A stretch of DNA of 23,248 nucleotides from CAYOXD01 sp964407825 (GCA_964407825.1 CAYOXD010000041.1:1-23248), one strand, 5' to 3'; shown: positions 1 through 8,894, counted from the stretch's first letter. A program made the numbers and translations. Notes: generated from the letters alone by a model not told the origin.

Positions 1-686
1 AGCCCATCCTCGTTGAGGATGCCGTCCTTGTCCAGAACCACCACGTTTTCCAGGGAGCCTCCACGGGCAAACCCGTAGCGTTTCAAGTATTCGTATTCAT
101 GGAGAAAGCCAAAAGTTCTGGCTGGTGAGATGCTGGAGATAAAATCGTCGGTGGACAGATTGATGGTGTGCTGCTGGCGTTGAATCAGAGGGTGATCGTA
201 GTCGATGCTGCAGGTGACCTGAAAGCTCTCGGAAGGATAGATGGTGATGGACTTGTCCCCGGCCGTAAGGGCAATGGGTTCCCTGACGGCAAAATAGTAT
301 CTGGGGGAGTTCTGCTCCGCAATGCCGGTGGCAACGATGGCATCCACGAACGCCGATGCGCTTCCATCCATGATGGGCATCTCATGGGAGTCGAGCGTTA
401 CCACCGCATTATCAATGCCCAGGCCCGCGAAGGTGGCCATGAGATGCTCGATGGTGGAAATGATAAAGCCATCGTGGCCGATGACGGTAGCGAGACTGGT
501 ATCCACCACCATGTTGAAATGGGCGGCGATGGTGGGGGTATCCGGCAGATCGGTCCTGACGAACCGGATGCCATGGTTGATGTCGGCCGGCAGAATGGTC
601 AATTGGGCCTTTTTGCCCGAATGCATGCCGATGCCAGCGCATCGAACCGGTTTTGCCACGGTATGTTGATAATCGTATAAGCACAT
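1..686 (-). CDS. lpxC: UDP-3-O-acyl-N-acetylglucosamine deacetylase, N-terminal part (runs off the left edge)
   Basis: LpxC is the zinc-dependent deacetylase that performs the first committed step of lipid A synthesis in the cytoplasm. About 228 codons are visible, read from an ATG at 684-686 towards the window start, with no stop before the edge. The N-terminus has the family pattern GIGMHSGK near residues 18-25. The metal/catalytic motif STIEHLMATFAGLGIDN lies at residues 77-93, with E80 and H81 matching the E. coli catalytic Glu and zinc-binding His. EMPIMDGSA follows at 102-110. No in-frame ATG lies just upstream, and the Shine-Dalgarno is weak. The gene is divergent from comM, with a candidate promoter at 784-812. 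The other zinc ligands (a later His and Asp) would lie outside the window. Confidence 0.93.
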   Translation of the reverse strand, partial: MCLYDYQHTVAKPVRCAGIGMHSGKKAQLTILPADINHGIRFVRTDLPDTPTIAAHFNMVVDTSLATVIGHDGFIISTIEHLMATFAGLGIDNAVVTLDSHEMPIMDGSASAFVDAIVATGIAEQNSPRYYFAVREPIALTAGDKSITIYPSESFQVTCSIDYDHPLIQRQQHTINLSTDDFISSISPARTFGFLHEYEYLKRYGFARGGSLENVVVLDKDGILNEDG

Positions 687-999
687 AGGGCTGTTCTGCT
701 TCTCTTGGCGCCTGTTTGATAAGGCTGTTGTTCCATGTATAAAATGGGATTGCCCTAGGGCAGCCACGACAAAAAGTTTGTTCTATATACAACTATCTGT
801 TATCTATTGCAAGTAATGTCACAATGCAATAAATGGTCCCTTCAGGTATCCTGGTAAGCTCATTAAATGGCTGAAATAATATAAAATATTTTCATAATCA
901 TACCGATGGACGGCCCTTCGGCGGCCGCTTTCCGCCGCCACGGTGCCGAAAAAAATGACCGCAGTCCAACCGTCGAACCTTATGCCGGAAGGGGGTGCT
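687..999. other. Divergent lpxC/comM intergenic region
   Basis: This stretch of about 313 bases contains no convincing gene. It is AT-rich between about 780 and 905, consistent with promoters firing both ways. It holds the candidate lpxC promoter (784-812), the inverted repeat at 805-831 and an AT-rich patch near 880-900 that could serve comM. The end of the region, 943-999, is an in-frame extension of the comM reading frame, which I treat as untranslated leader. Confidence 0.5.
784..812 (-). promoter_or_regulatory. Candidate sigma-70 promoter for lpxC
   Basis: Read on the minus strand there is TTGCAA (807-812), a 17-base spacer and TATATA (784-789). This has the right geometry for a -35/-10 pair about 100 bases upstream of the lpxC start. 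A 7-base inverted repeat, TATTGCA (805-811) and TGCAATA (825-831), covers the -35 box and could be an operator. The assignment rests on sequence pattern only. Confidence 0.35.
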
Positions 1000-2538
1000 G
1001 TGCTTGCAAGGGTGTTGAGCAGTGCGATTGCGGGCGTCGACGCGCACGTGGTGGAGGTGGAGGTGGACATTTCCCAGGGGCTACCTGTCTTTACCACGGT
1101 CGGGCTTGCCGAAACGGCCGTCAAGGAGAGCCGGGAGCGGGTCAAATCGGCCATCACCAATTCCGGCTACCGCTTTCCCGACGATCGCATCACCGTCAAT
1201 CTGGCGCCTGCCAATATCAAAAAGGCGGGGACCGGGTTCGATCTGCCCATCGCGCTAGGGATTTTGTCCGCCATGGGGCTGGTGTCCCAGAGCATCATGG
1301 AGCGGTTTCTCATCATGGGGGAGCTGTCCCTGGACGGTCGGATCAAGCCCGTCGTGGGGTCTCTGCCGATGGCCATCGCGGCCAAACGGGCGGATGCCGA
1401 GGGGATCGTCGTGCCCACGGGAAATGGCAGGGAGGCTGCGGTGGTGGACGGCATCCGCGTTTATTCCATGGCGACGCTGTCCGATGCCGTTGAGTTTTTC
1501 AGGGGACTCCGGCAGGTATCCCCTGAAACGGTCGACACGGCGGCCATTTTTCGCTGCCAGGATCCGGGACAACTGGATTATGGCGATGTTCATGGCCAGG
1601 AAACTGCTCGAAGAGCACTTGAGATTGCAGCCGCAGGCGGCCACAATCTGCTGATGATCGGACCTCCGGGATCGGGAAAGACCATGCTGGCCAGACGGTT
1701 TCCTTCCATTTTGCCCTCACTGTCCTTTGAGGAGGCCATCGAGGTCACCAAGATCTATTCGGTCAGCGGCATGCTCCCGGCCGATCAGGCGCTGGTGGTT
1801 CGGCGCCCCTTTCGAGCCCCCCATCATACCATCAGCGATGCGGGCCTGATCGGCGGTGGGCATTTTCCCCGGCCCGGAGAAGTCAGCCTGGCTCACCACG
1901 GGGTGCTGTTCCTGGACGAACTGCCGGAATTCAAGAAACATGTCCTGGAGGTACTTCGCCAGCCCCTGGAGGATCGCAATGTCACCATCTCCCGGGCCGC
2001 CACGGCCACCACCTATCCGGCCAGCTTTATGCTTCTGGCTGCCATGAATCCCTGCCCCTGCGGGTATTTCGGGGATGCACTCCATGAGTGCCGCTGCCCC
2101 CATCACCGGATCCAGCAGTATCGTGCCCGGATATCGGGTCCTCTCTTCGATCGAATCGACATCCATATCGAGGTGCCGGCAGTGTCGTACCGGGACTTAT
2201 CCGCTCCTGCCGGCGGTGAGGGATCACTGGGTATCCGCCGACGTGTGACGGCGGCCAGAACGGTTCAGGCCCTCCGGTACGCAAAGGCCCCATCGATTCA
2301 CTGCAATGCCCAGATGACCGGGCGCCACGTCAAGCGCCATTGCCGGATCGACAGCCGGAGCGGCGCCCTTCTGGAGGCGGCTATCGACAGGCTGGGGCTG
2401 TCGGCCCGGGCCTATGGACGGGTTCTGAAGATCGCCAGAACCATTTCGGATCTTGCCGGATGCGAAGAAATCGGGGAGGCCCATGTGGCCGAGGCGATAC
2501 AGTACCGCGCTCTTGACCGCAAACGGATGGATGGTTGA
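1000..2538 (+). CDS. comM: YifB/ComM family AAA+ helicase-like ATPase (Mg-chelatase-like)
   Basis: This is a 512-aa protein of the YifB/ComM family. In naturally competent bacteria, ComM is a hexameric helicase that promotes branch migration during recombination of incoming DNA. An N-terminal Lon-like/ChlI domain (about 1-130) opens with LARVLSSAIAGVDA. The AAA+ core has Walker A GPPGSGKT at 221-228 and Walker B LFLDE with D306/E307. A Cys cluster follows (NPCPCGYFGD, then CRCP), and a C-terminal Mg-chelatase domain closes the protein. I chose the GTG at 1000 because GGAAGGGGG lies four bases upstream and the family normally begins at this point. An ATG at 943 in the same frame would add 19 residues. 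Length matches the family (about 505 aa in E. coli). No competence genes are visible nearby. Confidence 0.92.
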   Translation: MLARVLSSAIAGVDAHVVEVEVDISQGLPVFTTVGLAETAVKESRERVKSAITNSGYRFPDDRITVNLAPANIKKAGTGFDLPIALGILSAMGLVSQSIMERFLIMGELSLDGRIKPVVGSLPMAIAAKRADAEGIVVPTGNGREAAVVDGIRVYSMATLSDAVEFFRGLRQVSPETVDTAAIFRCQDPGQLDYGDVHGQETARRALEIAAAGGHNLLMIGPPGSGKTMLARRFPSILPSLSFEEAIEVTKIYSVSGMLPADQALVVRRPFRAPHHTISDAGLIGGGHFPRPGEVSLAHHGVLFLDELPEFKKHVLEVLRQPLEDRNVTISRAATATTYPASFMLLAAMNPCPCGYFGDALHECRCPHHRIQQYRARISGPLFDRIDIHIEVPAVSYRDLSAPAGGEGSLGIRRRVTAARTVQALRYAKAPSIHCNAQMTGRHVKRHCRIDSRSGALLEAAIDRLGLSARAYGRVLKIARTISDLAGCEEIGEAHVAEAIQYRALDRKRMDG

Positions 2539-2621
2539 CAGGTTCACGAATTATTACTAAAGGATAGAAGCTCAAAACCCAGCAGCGGATGGGGCTGGAC
2601 CCATGAAAAAAGAATCACCGG

Positions 2622-4148
2622 ATGTTTATGAACGAACCCGAGGCAATCGAAACTCTTTTCAGCATCAGTCAGGACCTGGACCAGGGCCTGGAACTCCGGG
2701 AGTCGCTCCAGCGGGCGCTGGTCACCCTGACGGGCCTGCTGAAGGCGGTTCAGGGGATCATTTGCATTTTGAATCCGCTCCGAACCGAGATGCATACCGA
2801 GGTCGCCTGTGGGGCCTGGGAAAATTTCACGGGAGAGAGAACCCACCGACACGGAGACAAGATTTCAAACAGGGTGGTGGATACCGGCAGGGCGGTGGTG
2901 ATTCCCAGGATTGGGCGGGAATCCCATTATTACAGGCATATTTCAGGTCAGGAGGGCCATCAGGTGGCAAGCCTTTCCCTGATCTGCGTCCCCCTTATAA
3001 AGGGACACCGGGTGATTGGGGTCCTGAGTATCTACGGTGCCTATGGGGAGTCCGAGTGCCTGGAGATGAACCGGCGGATTGTCTGTATTGTGGCGACCAT
3101 GATCACCCGGCAGGCGACTCAGCTGGAGGCGATTCGATTCGAGAAGGAAAAGCGCATCGAGGAGGTTCGAAGATACCGGCAAGGCTCGGCCCCGGCTATC
3201 AAGAACAATATCGTGGGCAACAGCAACAAGATGCGGGAGGTTTTCAGGATGATCTCCCAGGTCTCGGACAGCAACGCGACGGTCCTGATCCGTGGGGAGA
3301 GCGGCACGGGAAAGGAGCTGGTGGCCAGCGCGGTTCATGAAAACAGTCCGCGCGCCAAGAATCCCATGGTGAAGGTGAATTGCGCCGCCATTCCCTCCAA
3401 CCTTATCGAGAGCGAGCTCTTCGGGCACGAAAAGGGCGCCTTTACCGGCGCCGTCAATCAGAAGCCCGGCAAGTTTGAACTGGCCCACCGGGGATCGATC
3501 TTTCTCGACGAGATCGGATCCATCGATCTGTCGGTACAGGTGAAGCTGCTGCGGGTGTTGCAGGAAAAGGAATTTGAACGGGTGGGAGGGCAGCGGCCCC
3601 GGAAGGTGGATGTGCGGATTATCGCCGCCACCAACAAGAACCTGGAAAAAGCTGTGGAGGAGGGGGGGTTCGGCGGGGACCTCTATTACCGGCTCAATGT
3701 ATTTCCCATCTATTTACCGCCACTGAGGGAGCGTAAAACCGACATCCTGCTTCTGGCGGAATATTTCCTGGAAAAGTATTCCCTGGAGAACAAAAAGGAA
3801 ATTCGGCGGCTGTCGACCCCCGCCATCGATATGCTCATGGCCTATCATTGGCCGGGCAACGTCCGGGAGCTTGAAAACTGTATCGAGCGGGCCGTTCTGC
3901 TCTGCGATCAGGGGGTCATCCATAGCTATCATCTGCCGCCTACGCTGCAGACCGGCGAGCAGAGCGGCACGTTGCCGGCGGTTTCACTTGAAGAGGCCGT
4001 GGACAACCTGGAGCGGGGGATGATTATCGACTCTTTGAAAAACGCCTCCGGAAATATCACCGAGGCCGCCAAGCTGCTCAGAACCACGGTACGGAAGCTT
4101 GGCTACAAGCTGAAGAAACTCGGCATCGACTATCGGCAGTATCGATAG
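2622..4148 (+). CDS. NifA-like sigma-54-dependent activator (GAF, AAA+, Fis HTH)
   Basis: This 508-aa enhancer-binding protein activates RNA polymerase carrying sigma-54. A GAF sensory domain covers about residues 8-165, followed by a short charged linker. The AAA+ domain (about 195-425) has Walker A GESGTGKE at 225-232, the intact sigma-54 contact loop GAFTGA at 272-277 and Walker B GSIFLDEI at 291-298. A Fis-type helix-turn-helix ends the protein, with NITEAAKLL and then VRKLGYKLKKLGID, a C-terminus reminiscent of NifA. There is no receiver domain, so the input is probably a ligand or partner sensed by the GAF domain. No nif genes are in the window, so the regulon is unknown. The start is uncertain: the ATGs at 2622 and 2628 both have poor ribosome binding sites. 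It follows comM by 83 bases. Confidence 0.9.
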   Translation: MFMNEPEAIETLFSISQDLDQGLELRESLQRALVTLTGLLKAVQGIICILNPLRTEMHTEVACGAWENFTGERTHRHGDKISNRVVDTGRAVVIPRIGRESHYYRHISGQEGHQVASLSLICVPLIKGHRVIGVLSIYGAYGESECLEMNRRIVCIVATMITRQATQLEAIRFEKEKRIEEVRRYRQGSAPAIKNNIVGNSNKMREVFRMISQVSDSNATVLIRGESGTGKELVASAVHENSPRAKNPMVKVNCAAIPSNLIESELFGHEKGAFTGAVNQKPGKFELAHRGSIFLDEIGSIDLSVQVKLLRVLQEKEFERVGGQRPRKVDVRIIAATNKNLEKAVEEGGFGGDLYYRLNVFPIYLPPLRERKTDILLLAEYFLEKYSLENKKEIRRLSTPAIDMLMAYHWPGNVRELENCIERAVLLCDQGVIHSYHLPPTLQTGEQSGTLPAVSLEEAVDNLERGMIIDSLKNASGNITEAAKLLRTTVRKLGYKLKKLGIDYRQYR

Positions 4149-4184
4149 TATGGCAGGGTATCCTCCTGGCGCGGAAGAAGTGCA

Positions 4185-4229
4185 CCGCCCCCATCCAGAC
4201 GATGCCCTGTGCTCGTCAGAAAGGGGCGG
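4185..4229. terminator. Nested hairpin between convergent genes
   Basis: An outer stem CCGCCCC (4185-4191) pairs with GGGGCGG (4223-4229). An inner stem GACGA (4198-4202) pairs with TCGTC (4213-4217). It sits between the end of the NifA-like gene and the end of khpA, where a terminator serving both strands is expected. There is no T-tract on either side, so factor-independent termination is uncertain. Confidence 0.35.
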
Positions 4230-4241
4230 GAGGCAGGAGGG

Positions 4242-4472
4242 TCATTCGATGATTTCGAGGACAATGTGTTTTTTCAATTTGGCGGAGGAGGCTCCCAATA
4301 TGGCGCGAATCGCCTGGGCTGTCCGGCCCTGTTTCCCAATCACCTTTCCGACATCCTCCTTTGCCACACGTAATTCCAGGACGGTGCTCTGCTGCCCTTT
4401 CACCTCGGTGACTTCCACTTTGTCCGGATTATCGACTAACGCCTGTGCGATTTTATAAACAAGTTCTTTCAT
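4242..4472 (-). CDS. khpA: KhpA-type KH-domain RNA-binding protein
   Basis: This is a 76-aa single KH-domain protein, full length for KhpA (formerly YlqC). KhpA binds RNA in the cytoplasm, often with KhpB. The KH GxxG loop is visible as GKVIGKQGRTAQAIRAI at about residues 42-58, and the protein ends in a beta strand (HIVLEIIE). The start is well supported: on the minus strand AGGAGG precedes the ATG by seven bases. KhpA is often encoded between rpsP and rimM/trmD, but here it stands alone between a sigma-54 regulator and the NorQ/NorD-like operon. It could be a second copy or a relocated gene. Confidence 0.88.
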   Translation of the reverse strand: MKELVYKIAQALVDNPDKVEVTEVKGQQSTVLELRVAKEDVGKVIGKQGRTAQAIRAILGASSAKLKKHIVLEIIE

Positions 4473-4688
4473 AGGTCAGCCTCCTGTATCCACCATGGGA
4501 AAAATATATCAAACAAGACATGCCTCTGCATTGGATCGGGAATGGAACCGTGGTGCCGGGCGAGGTCGTAATGGCGCAATCATGCACCCGTTGCTAGGCA
4601 ACTATAGTCATCGCATGTCCTGAAAGTCAACCAAAGGGTCCTGTGGGTAGACTTCAACATGCTTGAATCATAGATTATAATAGATTTT

Positions 4689-5135
4689 TCAGGTCGGCTG
4701 TGAAGAGGCCTTGCCGCTGGTATTGATCATTTTCCTGATCATTTCCACCAATGGTGGCGGCAGGGGGCGCCACCGGGGTTGAATGGCTCTGTCCTCATGC
4801 CAGGTGAATTCCACGGCGTCATAATGCTCCGGGATTTCGTGCTCCTGCTTTCCGCCATAGTGGATGGCGGCATAAAACTCCACATAGAGCATTCGCTGGG
4901 GGTCGATGTCGAATCGAAGGGTCATTTGGGTGGCAATGTGCCCGGCGCAGCTACGAACACTCATGGTGCTGCCCGGTATATCGGAGACCACGACGATTAC
5001 AGGTTTGATGGGGGTCAGCTTTTCCGGGAACGGGCTTTTCAGATCGAAAATGCGAAGATGGCATTTGCCGCTGCCCAGTTTGAGCTTGCCCCCCCAGCCC
5101 TCCCACTCGAAGATATCATCGTAAATGGTTTTCAT
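4689..5135 (-). CDS. Uncharacterised 148-aa protein, third gene of the NorQ/NorD-like operon
   Basis: I do not recognise a family. The 148-aa protein has no signal peptide or membrane segment. It opens with an aromatic, Gly-rich stretch (DDIFEWEGWGGKLKLGSGK). A beta-rich middle follows (KPVIVVVSDIPG; then TLRFDIDPQRMLYVEFYAAIHY), then an acidic/His patch and a Pro-rich tail (RPLPPPLVEMIRKMI). One Cys pair region reads SVRSCAGHIA. It starts 18 bases after the NorD-like stop codon, so co-transcription is likely. By context it may be an accessory subunit or client adaptor of the MoxR-type ATPase/VWA pair. That role is inferred from position only. Confidence 0.75.
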   Translation of the reverse strand: MKTIYDDIFEWEGWGGKLKLGSGKCHLRIFDLKSPFPEKLTPIKPVIVVVSDIPGSTMSVRSCAGHIATQMTLRFDIDPQRMLYVEFYAAIHYGGKQEHEIPEHYDAVEFTWHEDRAIQPRWRPLPPPLVEMIRKMINTSGKASSQPT

Positions 5136-5153
5136 CAGTTTTCACACCGACTC

Positions 5154-7853
5154 TTAGCGGGTCAGGGCGCTGTAGATCCGCCAGAGCTTGTCAGGCAACT
5201 CGTTGACGTCTGAAATGATATGGTGCAGGCGCCCATGGAGCGCATCAATCTGCTGCCCACGGGTCACGTTGATCGTGATGGGTCTCAGGGAAATCCCCTT
5301 GGCGCGAGCTTCGGCGCCGGCTTTTCGCGTATCGGCCGCCGCATGATCGCCCTTGTACCCAATATCATTCGGAAATCCGTCGCCTATGGGGATCAGGAGG
5401 CGGACCTTGTGGGGCTGCTTCGCCAACTGGGAAACGGCATGGCGGATGGCAGCTCCGGTTCGGGTGTTGCGCTGGGGGCGCATGGCGCCGATGCGGCGGC
5501 GGACCTCCATGCCCATGGGTTCGTCGAAATCCTTGATGATCCAATAGTCGACTCCCAGGGGGCCGGTCCCTGAAAAACCGGCGATGGCAAAGCAGTCCCC
5601 TATCACCGCCAAGGCTTCGCAGAACAGAACGATGGCCTCCCGTTCCACCGCCAGGACGGATTTCCGGGATCCGGTTACCTGGTTGGCCGTAGAACGGGAA
5701 AGATCGACCAGCAGCGTCACCGCCACGTCCCGCTCCCGTTTCAGGCGCTTGATGTAGAGACGCTCCGAGGGGATGCGGCGCATCCTGCGATCGATGGCGG
5801 CATCGAGGAGGGCCCGGTAGTCGAATTCATCGCCCTCCGTCCAATTGCGAAGGACCGAGAGGCCCTCTGGCTTTAACAGCTCGAAGGCGTATCGGATCCT
5901 CTCCACCAGGGCCCGACGTCCTGTTAGAATTTCCTGGTAGGGGGTTTCCTCGCCTGCGTCCATGGTCCTCTCCAGGACACGGACGTGGTCGTTCTGGTAG
6001 TCGTCCAGCCGATGGTCCCACTCCGGGTACCGGTGGACCGCTCCCCTTCTTGTTTTGGCTTCTTGCGGTAACTTGCCAGGGGTATTATAGCATCGGGACA
6101 GGACGGCTTCAAGAGAGACCTCGCATGCGGGGGCTCCGGCCGTTGCGGCCGCTTCAGTCGGCAGGGGCCTTATAAAAGATCTGAGCTCCTGAACAGACGG
6201 GGCGTTTCCCCTTTTTTGGATGAGGTGCCTTCGAAGATCACACAGGTAGGCGTGCAGACCGGTTCTTGCAAGCCCTTCCTTGATGTCTCTTGCCAGGCGC
6301 TCTGCCTCCTGATGGGACGCCCTTATCAGATCGGGCCGGATCCGGCGGCCGAAGGGCAGCGGAAGAAAGGGCAGGACGTGGGCTATCTCCGGGAAGAGCA
6401 TCTGGACCAGCCGGCCGCTTGTCTCCACCACAGGGTTTCGCCGCAGGAGGGATATCGATTCCAGGACGAGACGCGTCAGCTCATCGGTTCCGCCCTCCCC
6501 ATCGAACGGTCTCTTCCCCAAAACGATGCGGATCAGAAAGGCTTTGACAACGGCGGGAATCGACTTTGGCCGGCAAATCCGATCGATTTCTGTTTTCAAC
6601 AGGGGTCGTGCCCTTCGGATCAGACCCGGATAGCGCGTCTCCATCAGGATACGATGACGGCCGGTTTCAAGGAGGGTGAAAAGATCCAGGGCCAGATCCG
6701 GATTGGAAAACCACCCCACGAATCGTTCCAGGTCGGATTCTACAGGCCTTCGGCCAGGGGGCGGGTCCGGGCCGCTGCAACCGAGCTTTTCCAGATCGAA
6801 ATGGAAGGATCCAAATTCGTGGAGACCTGCCTCAAGGCGGGTTAACAGCTTGTAAAGAAAAATATTTTCGGCCTGGGTCGGAAAGACGTGGAGTTGATCC
6901 GGCAGGTATACGAATCGCCCGTCCGACAGCGCCATGGGGGCCTCCGCAGGGGAAAGGGCTGCGGCGGGCAGGGCCGACAGGGGCCTGATTCCCAGTTTGC
7001 CATCCACCCGGGCCTGGAGGTAGGCTTCGAGGCCGCGACGCACCTGTGAGAGGGGCACGCAGACGTGAAGTTCTCCCAGGGTCTTTCGGGAGAGCTGGGA
7101 GTCGAGTCCCAGGAATGCCTTGCCCAGACGCCGGTCTCTGGCATACCGGTCGAGACCGGCCGTGACAAAACCCGATAGCGCCGCCGGGTCCAGAAGGTAG
7201 AGCCCCTTTTCGATCCCCTCCAACAGGACGTCCACGAGGTCAGTTGAAACGCGGGCCGCACGGGTCAGTTCCTGGAGTTGCCGATCCCTTTTTTCGGCCT
7301 GGAGTTTCGGCACCGCGGTGGCCAGCAGGTGGGCCAGGGCCCTGGCCCGATTGTAAGTGAGCTCGTCTGAAAACACCTGACGGGCCAGGGACAGAAATGC
7401 ATCCGCGGCCCCGGTGTTTCCCTGGGAGAGCAGATCGCTTCCGCACTGGAGGAGGCCTCCCAGGAGATGAAACCCCTTGGCATTGACAACCCGGAGGGTA
7501 TTGAAGAAGCGCTTCGTCAGGCCCCGATCTCCGGTCGCCAGTACCGGCGGAAGGTGCCGGGCGATGAGGCGTCCCAGGGAGGGTCCGTGAGCGCCGGCCC
7601 GTCGCACCTCAACATGATACCGTTGGAGCGACTCAGGGGATTGGGCAAGGGACAAGTATCCTTCCGCCAGGGCCTCGCCAAAGGCGGTCTCCTCGGCCAG
7701 CGCCCAGATGATGTCCTCCGCCGCCAGGGTCTGGAGCGCTGCGGGCCAGGCCTTGTCCCCGGTGTGGGGATGCAGGCCAGCGGCCATCCGGGAGGCGGTT
7801 TCAGGGTCCGCCAAGGCCAGTCTGTCAAGGAGAGGTTGCCAGGGCGCTTGCAT
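5154..7853 (-). CDS. NorD/CbbO-type VWA-domain activation protein
   Basis: This is an 899-aa cytoplasmic protein with a long, mostly helical N-terminal region and a C-terminal von Willebrand A domain. The MIDAS metal site is intact: DLSRS at 717-721, the Thr in NTRTG near 797-799, and the Asp of PIGDGFP at 825. Mid-protein segments (SDGRFVYLPDQLHVFP, then the residues ending EFGSFHF) resemble NorD and CbbO, the partners of NorQ and CbbQ ATPases. Those pairs remodel a metalloenzyme client (nitric oxide reductase, or RuBisCO). It is longer than I expect for NorD. It is followed by the 148-aa gene after 18 bases and preceded by the ATPase gene with a 62-base gap. No NorBC or RuBisCO gene is present, so the client is unknown. 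Confidence 0.87.
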   Translation of the reverse strand: MQAPWQPLLDRLALADPETASRMAAGLHPHTGDKAWPAALQTLAAEDIIWALAEETAFGEALAEGYLSLAQSPESLQRYHVEVRRAGAHGPSLGRLIARHLPPVLATGDRGLTKRFFNTLRVVNAKGFHLLGGLLQCGSDLLSQGNTGAADAFLSLARQVFSDELTYNRARALAHLLATAVPKLQAEKRDRQLQELTRAARVSTDLVDVLLEGIEKGLYLLDPAALSGFVTAGLDRYARDRRLGKAFLGLDSQLSRKTLGELHVCVPLSQVRRGLEAYLQARVDGKLGIRPLSALPAAALSPAEAPMALSDGRFVYLPDQLHVFPTQAENIFLYKLLTRLEAGLHEFGSFHFDLEKLGCSGPDPPPGRRPVESDLERFVGWFSNPDLALDLFTLLETGRHRILMETRYPGLIRRARPLLKTEIDRICRPKSIPAVVKAFLIRIVLGKRPFDGEGGTDELTRLVLESISLLRRNPVVETSGRLVQMLFPEIAHVLPFLPLPFGRRIRPDLIRASHQEAERLARDIKEGLARTGLHAYLCDLRRHLIQKRGNAPSVQELRSFIRPLPTEAAATAGAPACEVSLEAVLSRCYNTPGKLPQEAKTRRGAVHRYPEWDHRLDDYQNDHVRVLERTMDAGEETPYQEILTGRRALVERIRYAFELLKPEGLSVLRNWTEGDEFDYRALLDAAIDRRMRRIPSERLYIKRLKRERDVAVTLLVDLSRSTANQVTGSRKSVLAVEREAIVLFCEALAVIGDCFAIAGFSGTGPLGVDYWIIKDFDEPMGMEVRRRIGAMRPQRNTRTGAAIRHAVSQLAKQPHKVRLLIPIGDGFPNDIGYKGDHAAADTRKAGAEARAKGISLRPITINVTRGQQIDALHGRLHHIISDVNELPDKLWRIYSALTR

Positions 7854-7915
7854 GATGTCCCCGCTGTCCTTTCGATTTCGATGACGATCCTGGTTTTTGA
7901 TTTGGATTGCCGCGA

Positions 7916-8710
7916 TCAGAATATATCCGCGATAAGATCCTCGAGGGTCTCCTGCATCCGGTCATCGTCCGTCAGGGGGAGGCAGACCGCGATCTTGCAG
8001 GCAGTTTCCGGAGGGATCCGGCGGTATATGAGGCGCGCGGCATGGATCAGAAGCCGGGTACTGGCCCCTTCGGTAAGGCCCTGCTCCCGGATGTTACGGA
8101 TCTTCTGGGCGAGGGACACCAGCTTCCGGGCGGTTTCAAGGGACACCTCCCCCTCATGGGCGACAATCTGTGCCTCCTTTTCCGGTTCCGGATAGGTGAA
8201 CGCCAGGGCCGTGAATCGCTGACGCGTGCTTTGCTTCAGGTCTTTGAGCACGGACTGGTAACCTGGGTTAAAGGAAATCACCAGCATGAAATCGGGGTGC
8301 GCGCGAAGCACCTCACCCTTCTTGTCGATGGAGAGCACCCTGCGAAAGTCACTTAGGGGGTGGATTACCACGGAGGTGTCCTTCCTGGCCTCCACCACCT
8401 CGTCGAGATAGCAGATGGCGCCGGTTCTCACAGCCCTTGTCAGGGGACCGTCCACCCAGACCGTTTCATCATTTTTCAACAGGTAGCGGCCGATCAGATC
8501 CGATGCAAAGAGATCCTCGTGGCAGGCCACGCTGATCAGGGGCCGCCCCAGGCGATGGGCCATGAACTCCACGAACCGGGTCTTGCCGCAGCCCGTCGGG
8601 CCCTTGAGCATCACAGGCAGCCGCGCATCATAGGCCGCTTCGAACAGGGCGATTTCATCTCCAGAGGCCAGGTAGTAGGGGCGCTCCGGGCAGGCGTCGG
8701 GGGGTGTCAT
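7916..8710 (-). CDS. NorQ/CbbQ/NirQ-type MoxR AAA+ ATPase
   Basis: This is a 264-aa AAA+ ATPase of the MoxR class, full length for CbbQ/NirQ/NorQ. Walker A GPTGCGKT is at 37-44 and Walker B AICYLDEV at 98-105 (D103, E104). The segment FMLVISFNPGYQ carries the sensor-1 Asn, and the C-terminal CbbQ lid domain is present. Such ATPases form hexamers that use ATP to activate a client enzyme through a VWA partner, and the next gene encodes one. It is the first gene of a minus-strand operon and divergent from the TraB-family gene, with 184 bases between the two starts. An AGGA box sits seven bases before the ATG. Confidence 0.9.
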   Translation of the reverse strand: MTPPDACPERPYYLASGDEIALFEAAYDARLPVMLKGPTGCGKTRFVEFMAHRLGRPLISVACHEDLFASDLIGRYLLKNDETVWVDGPLTRAVRTGAICYLDEVVEARKDTSVVIHPLSDFRRVLSIDKKGEVLRAHPDFMLVISFNPGYQSVLKDLKQSTRQRFTALAFTYPEPEKEAQIVAHEGEVSLETARKLVSLAQKIRNIREQGLTEGASTRLLIHAARLIYRRIPPETACKIAVCLPLTDDDRMQETLEDLIADIF

Positions 8711-8840
8711 CCGTTTATCCTATTGTGCTTGGTACTTGGATCAAGGCCCTTGCGGAATTCAGGTTTTGTCCCTATATTCGCTTCTTAATGTCGGCCCGCC
8801 CAGCGACCGAGCGCGCGCCATGGCAAAACCGGGGAGCATC

Positions 8841-8856
8841 GCGCGCCTTCGCGCGC
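8841..8856. other. Short alternating-CG hairpin upstream of the TraB-family gene
   Basis: GCGCGC (8841-8846) and GCGCGC (8851-8856) flank the loop CTTC, and another CG-alternating run lies at 8811-8819. The hairpin is about 38 bases before the chosen start of the TraB-family gene and has no T-tract. It may be a leader structure. Alternating CG is also prone to the Z form. No function is demonstrated. Confidence 0.3.
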
Positions 8857-8894
8857 GGCTTTCCACGCAAGAAATAAGGAGAATTATATATCGG

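Noticed and set aside
805..835. Shared TTGCAA box as a bidirectional promoter also serving comM
   Set aside because: On the plus strand the matching -10 (TAAATG at 830-835) fits the consensus at only three of six positions, so only the lpxC direction is reported.
943..999. ATG at 943 as the comM start
   Set aside because: The GTG at 1000 has a strong Shine-Dalgarno four bases upstream and matches the family N-terminus. The upstream 19 codons add nothing recognisable.
8736..8894. N-terminal extension of the TraB-family protein by 53 codons
   Set aside because: The extension is Arg-rich and covers the CG-alternating hairpin. The conserved domain begins right after the ATG at 8895 and the length then fits the family.
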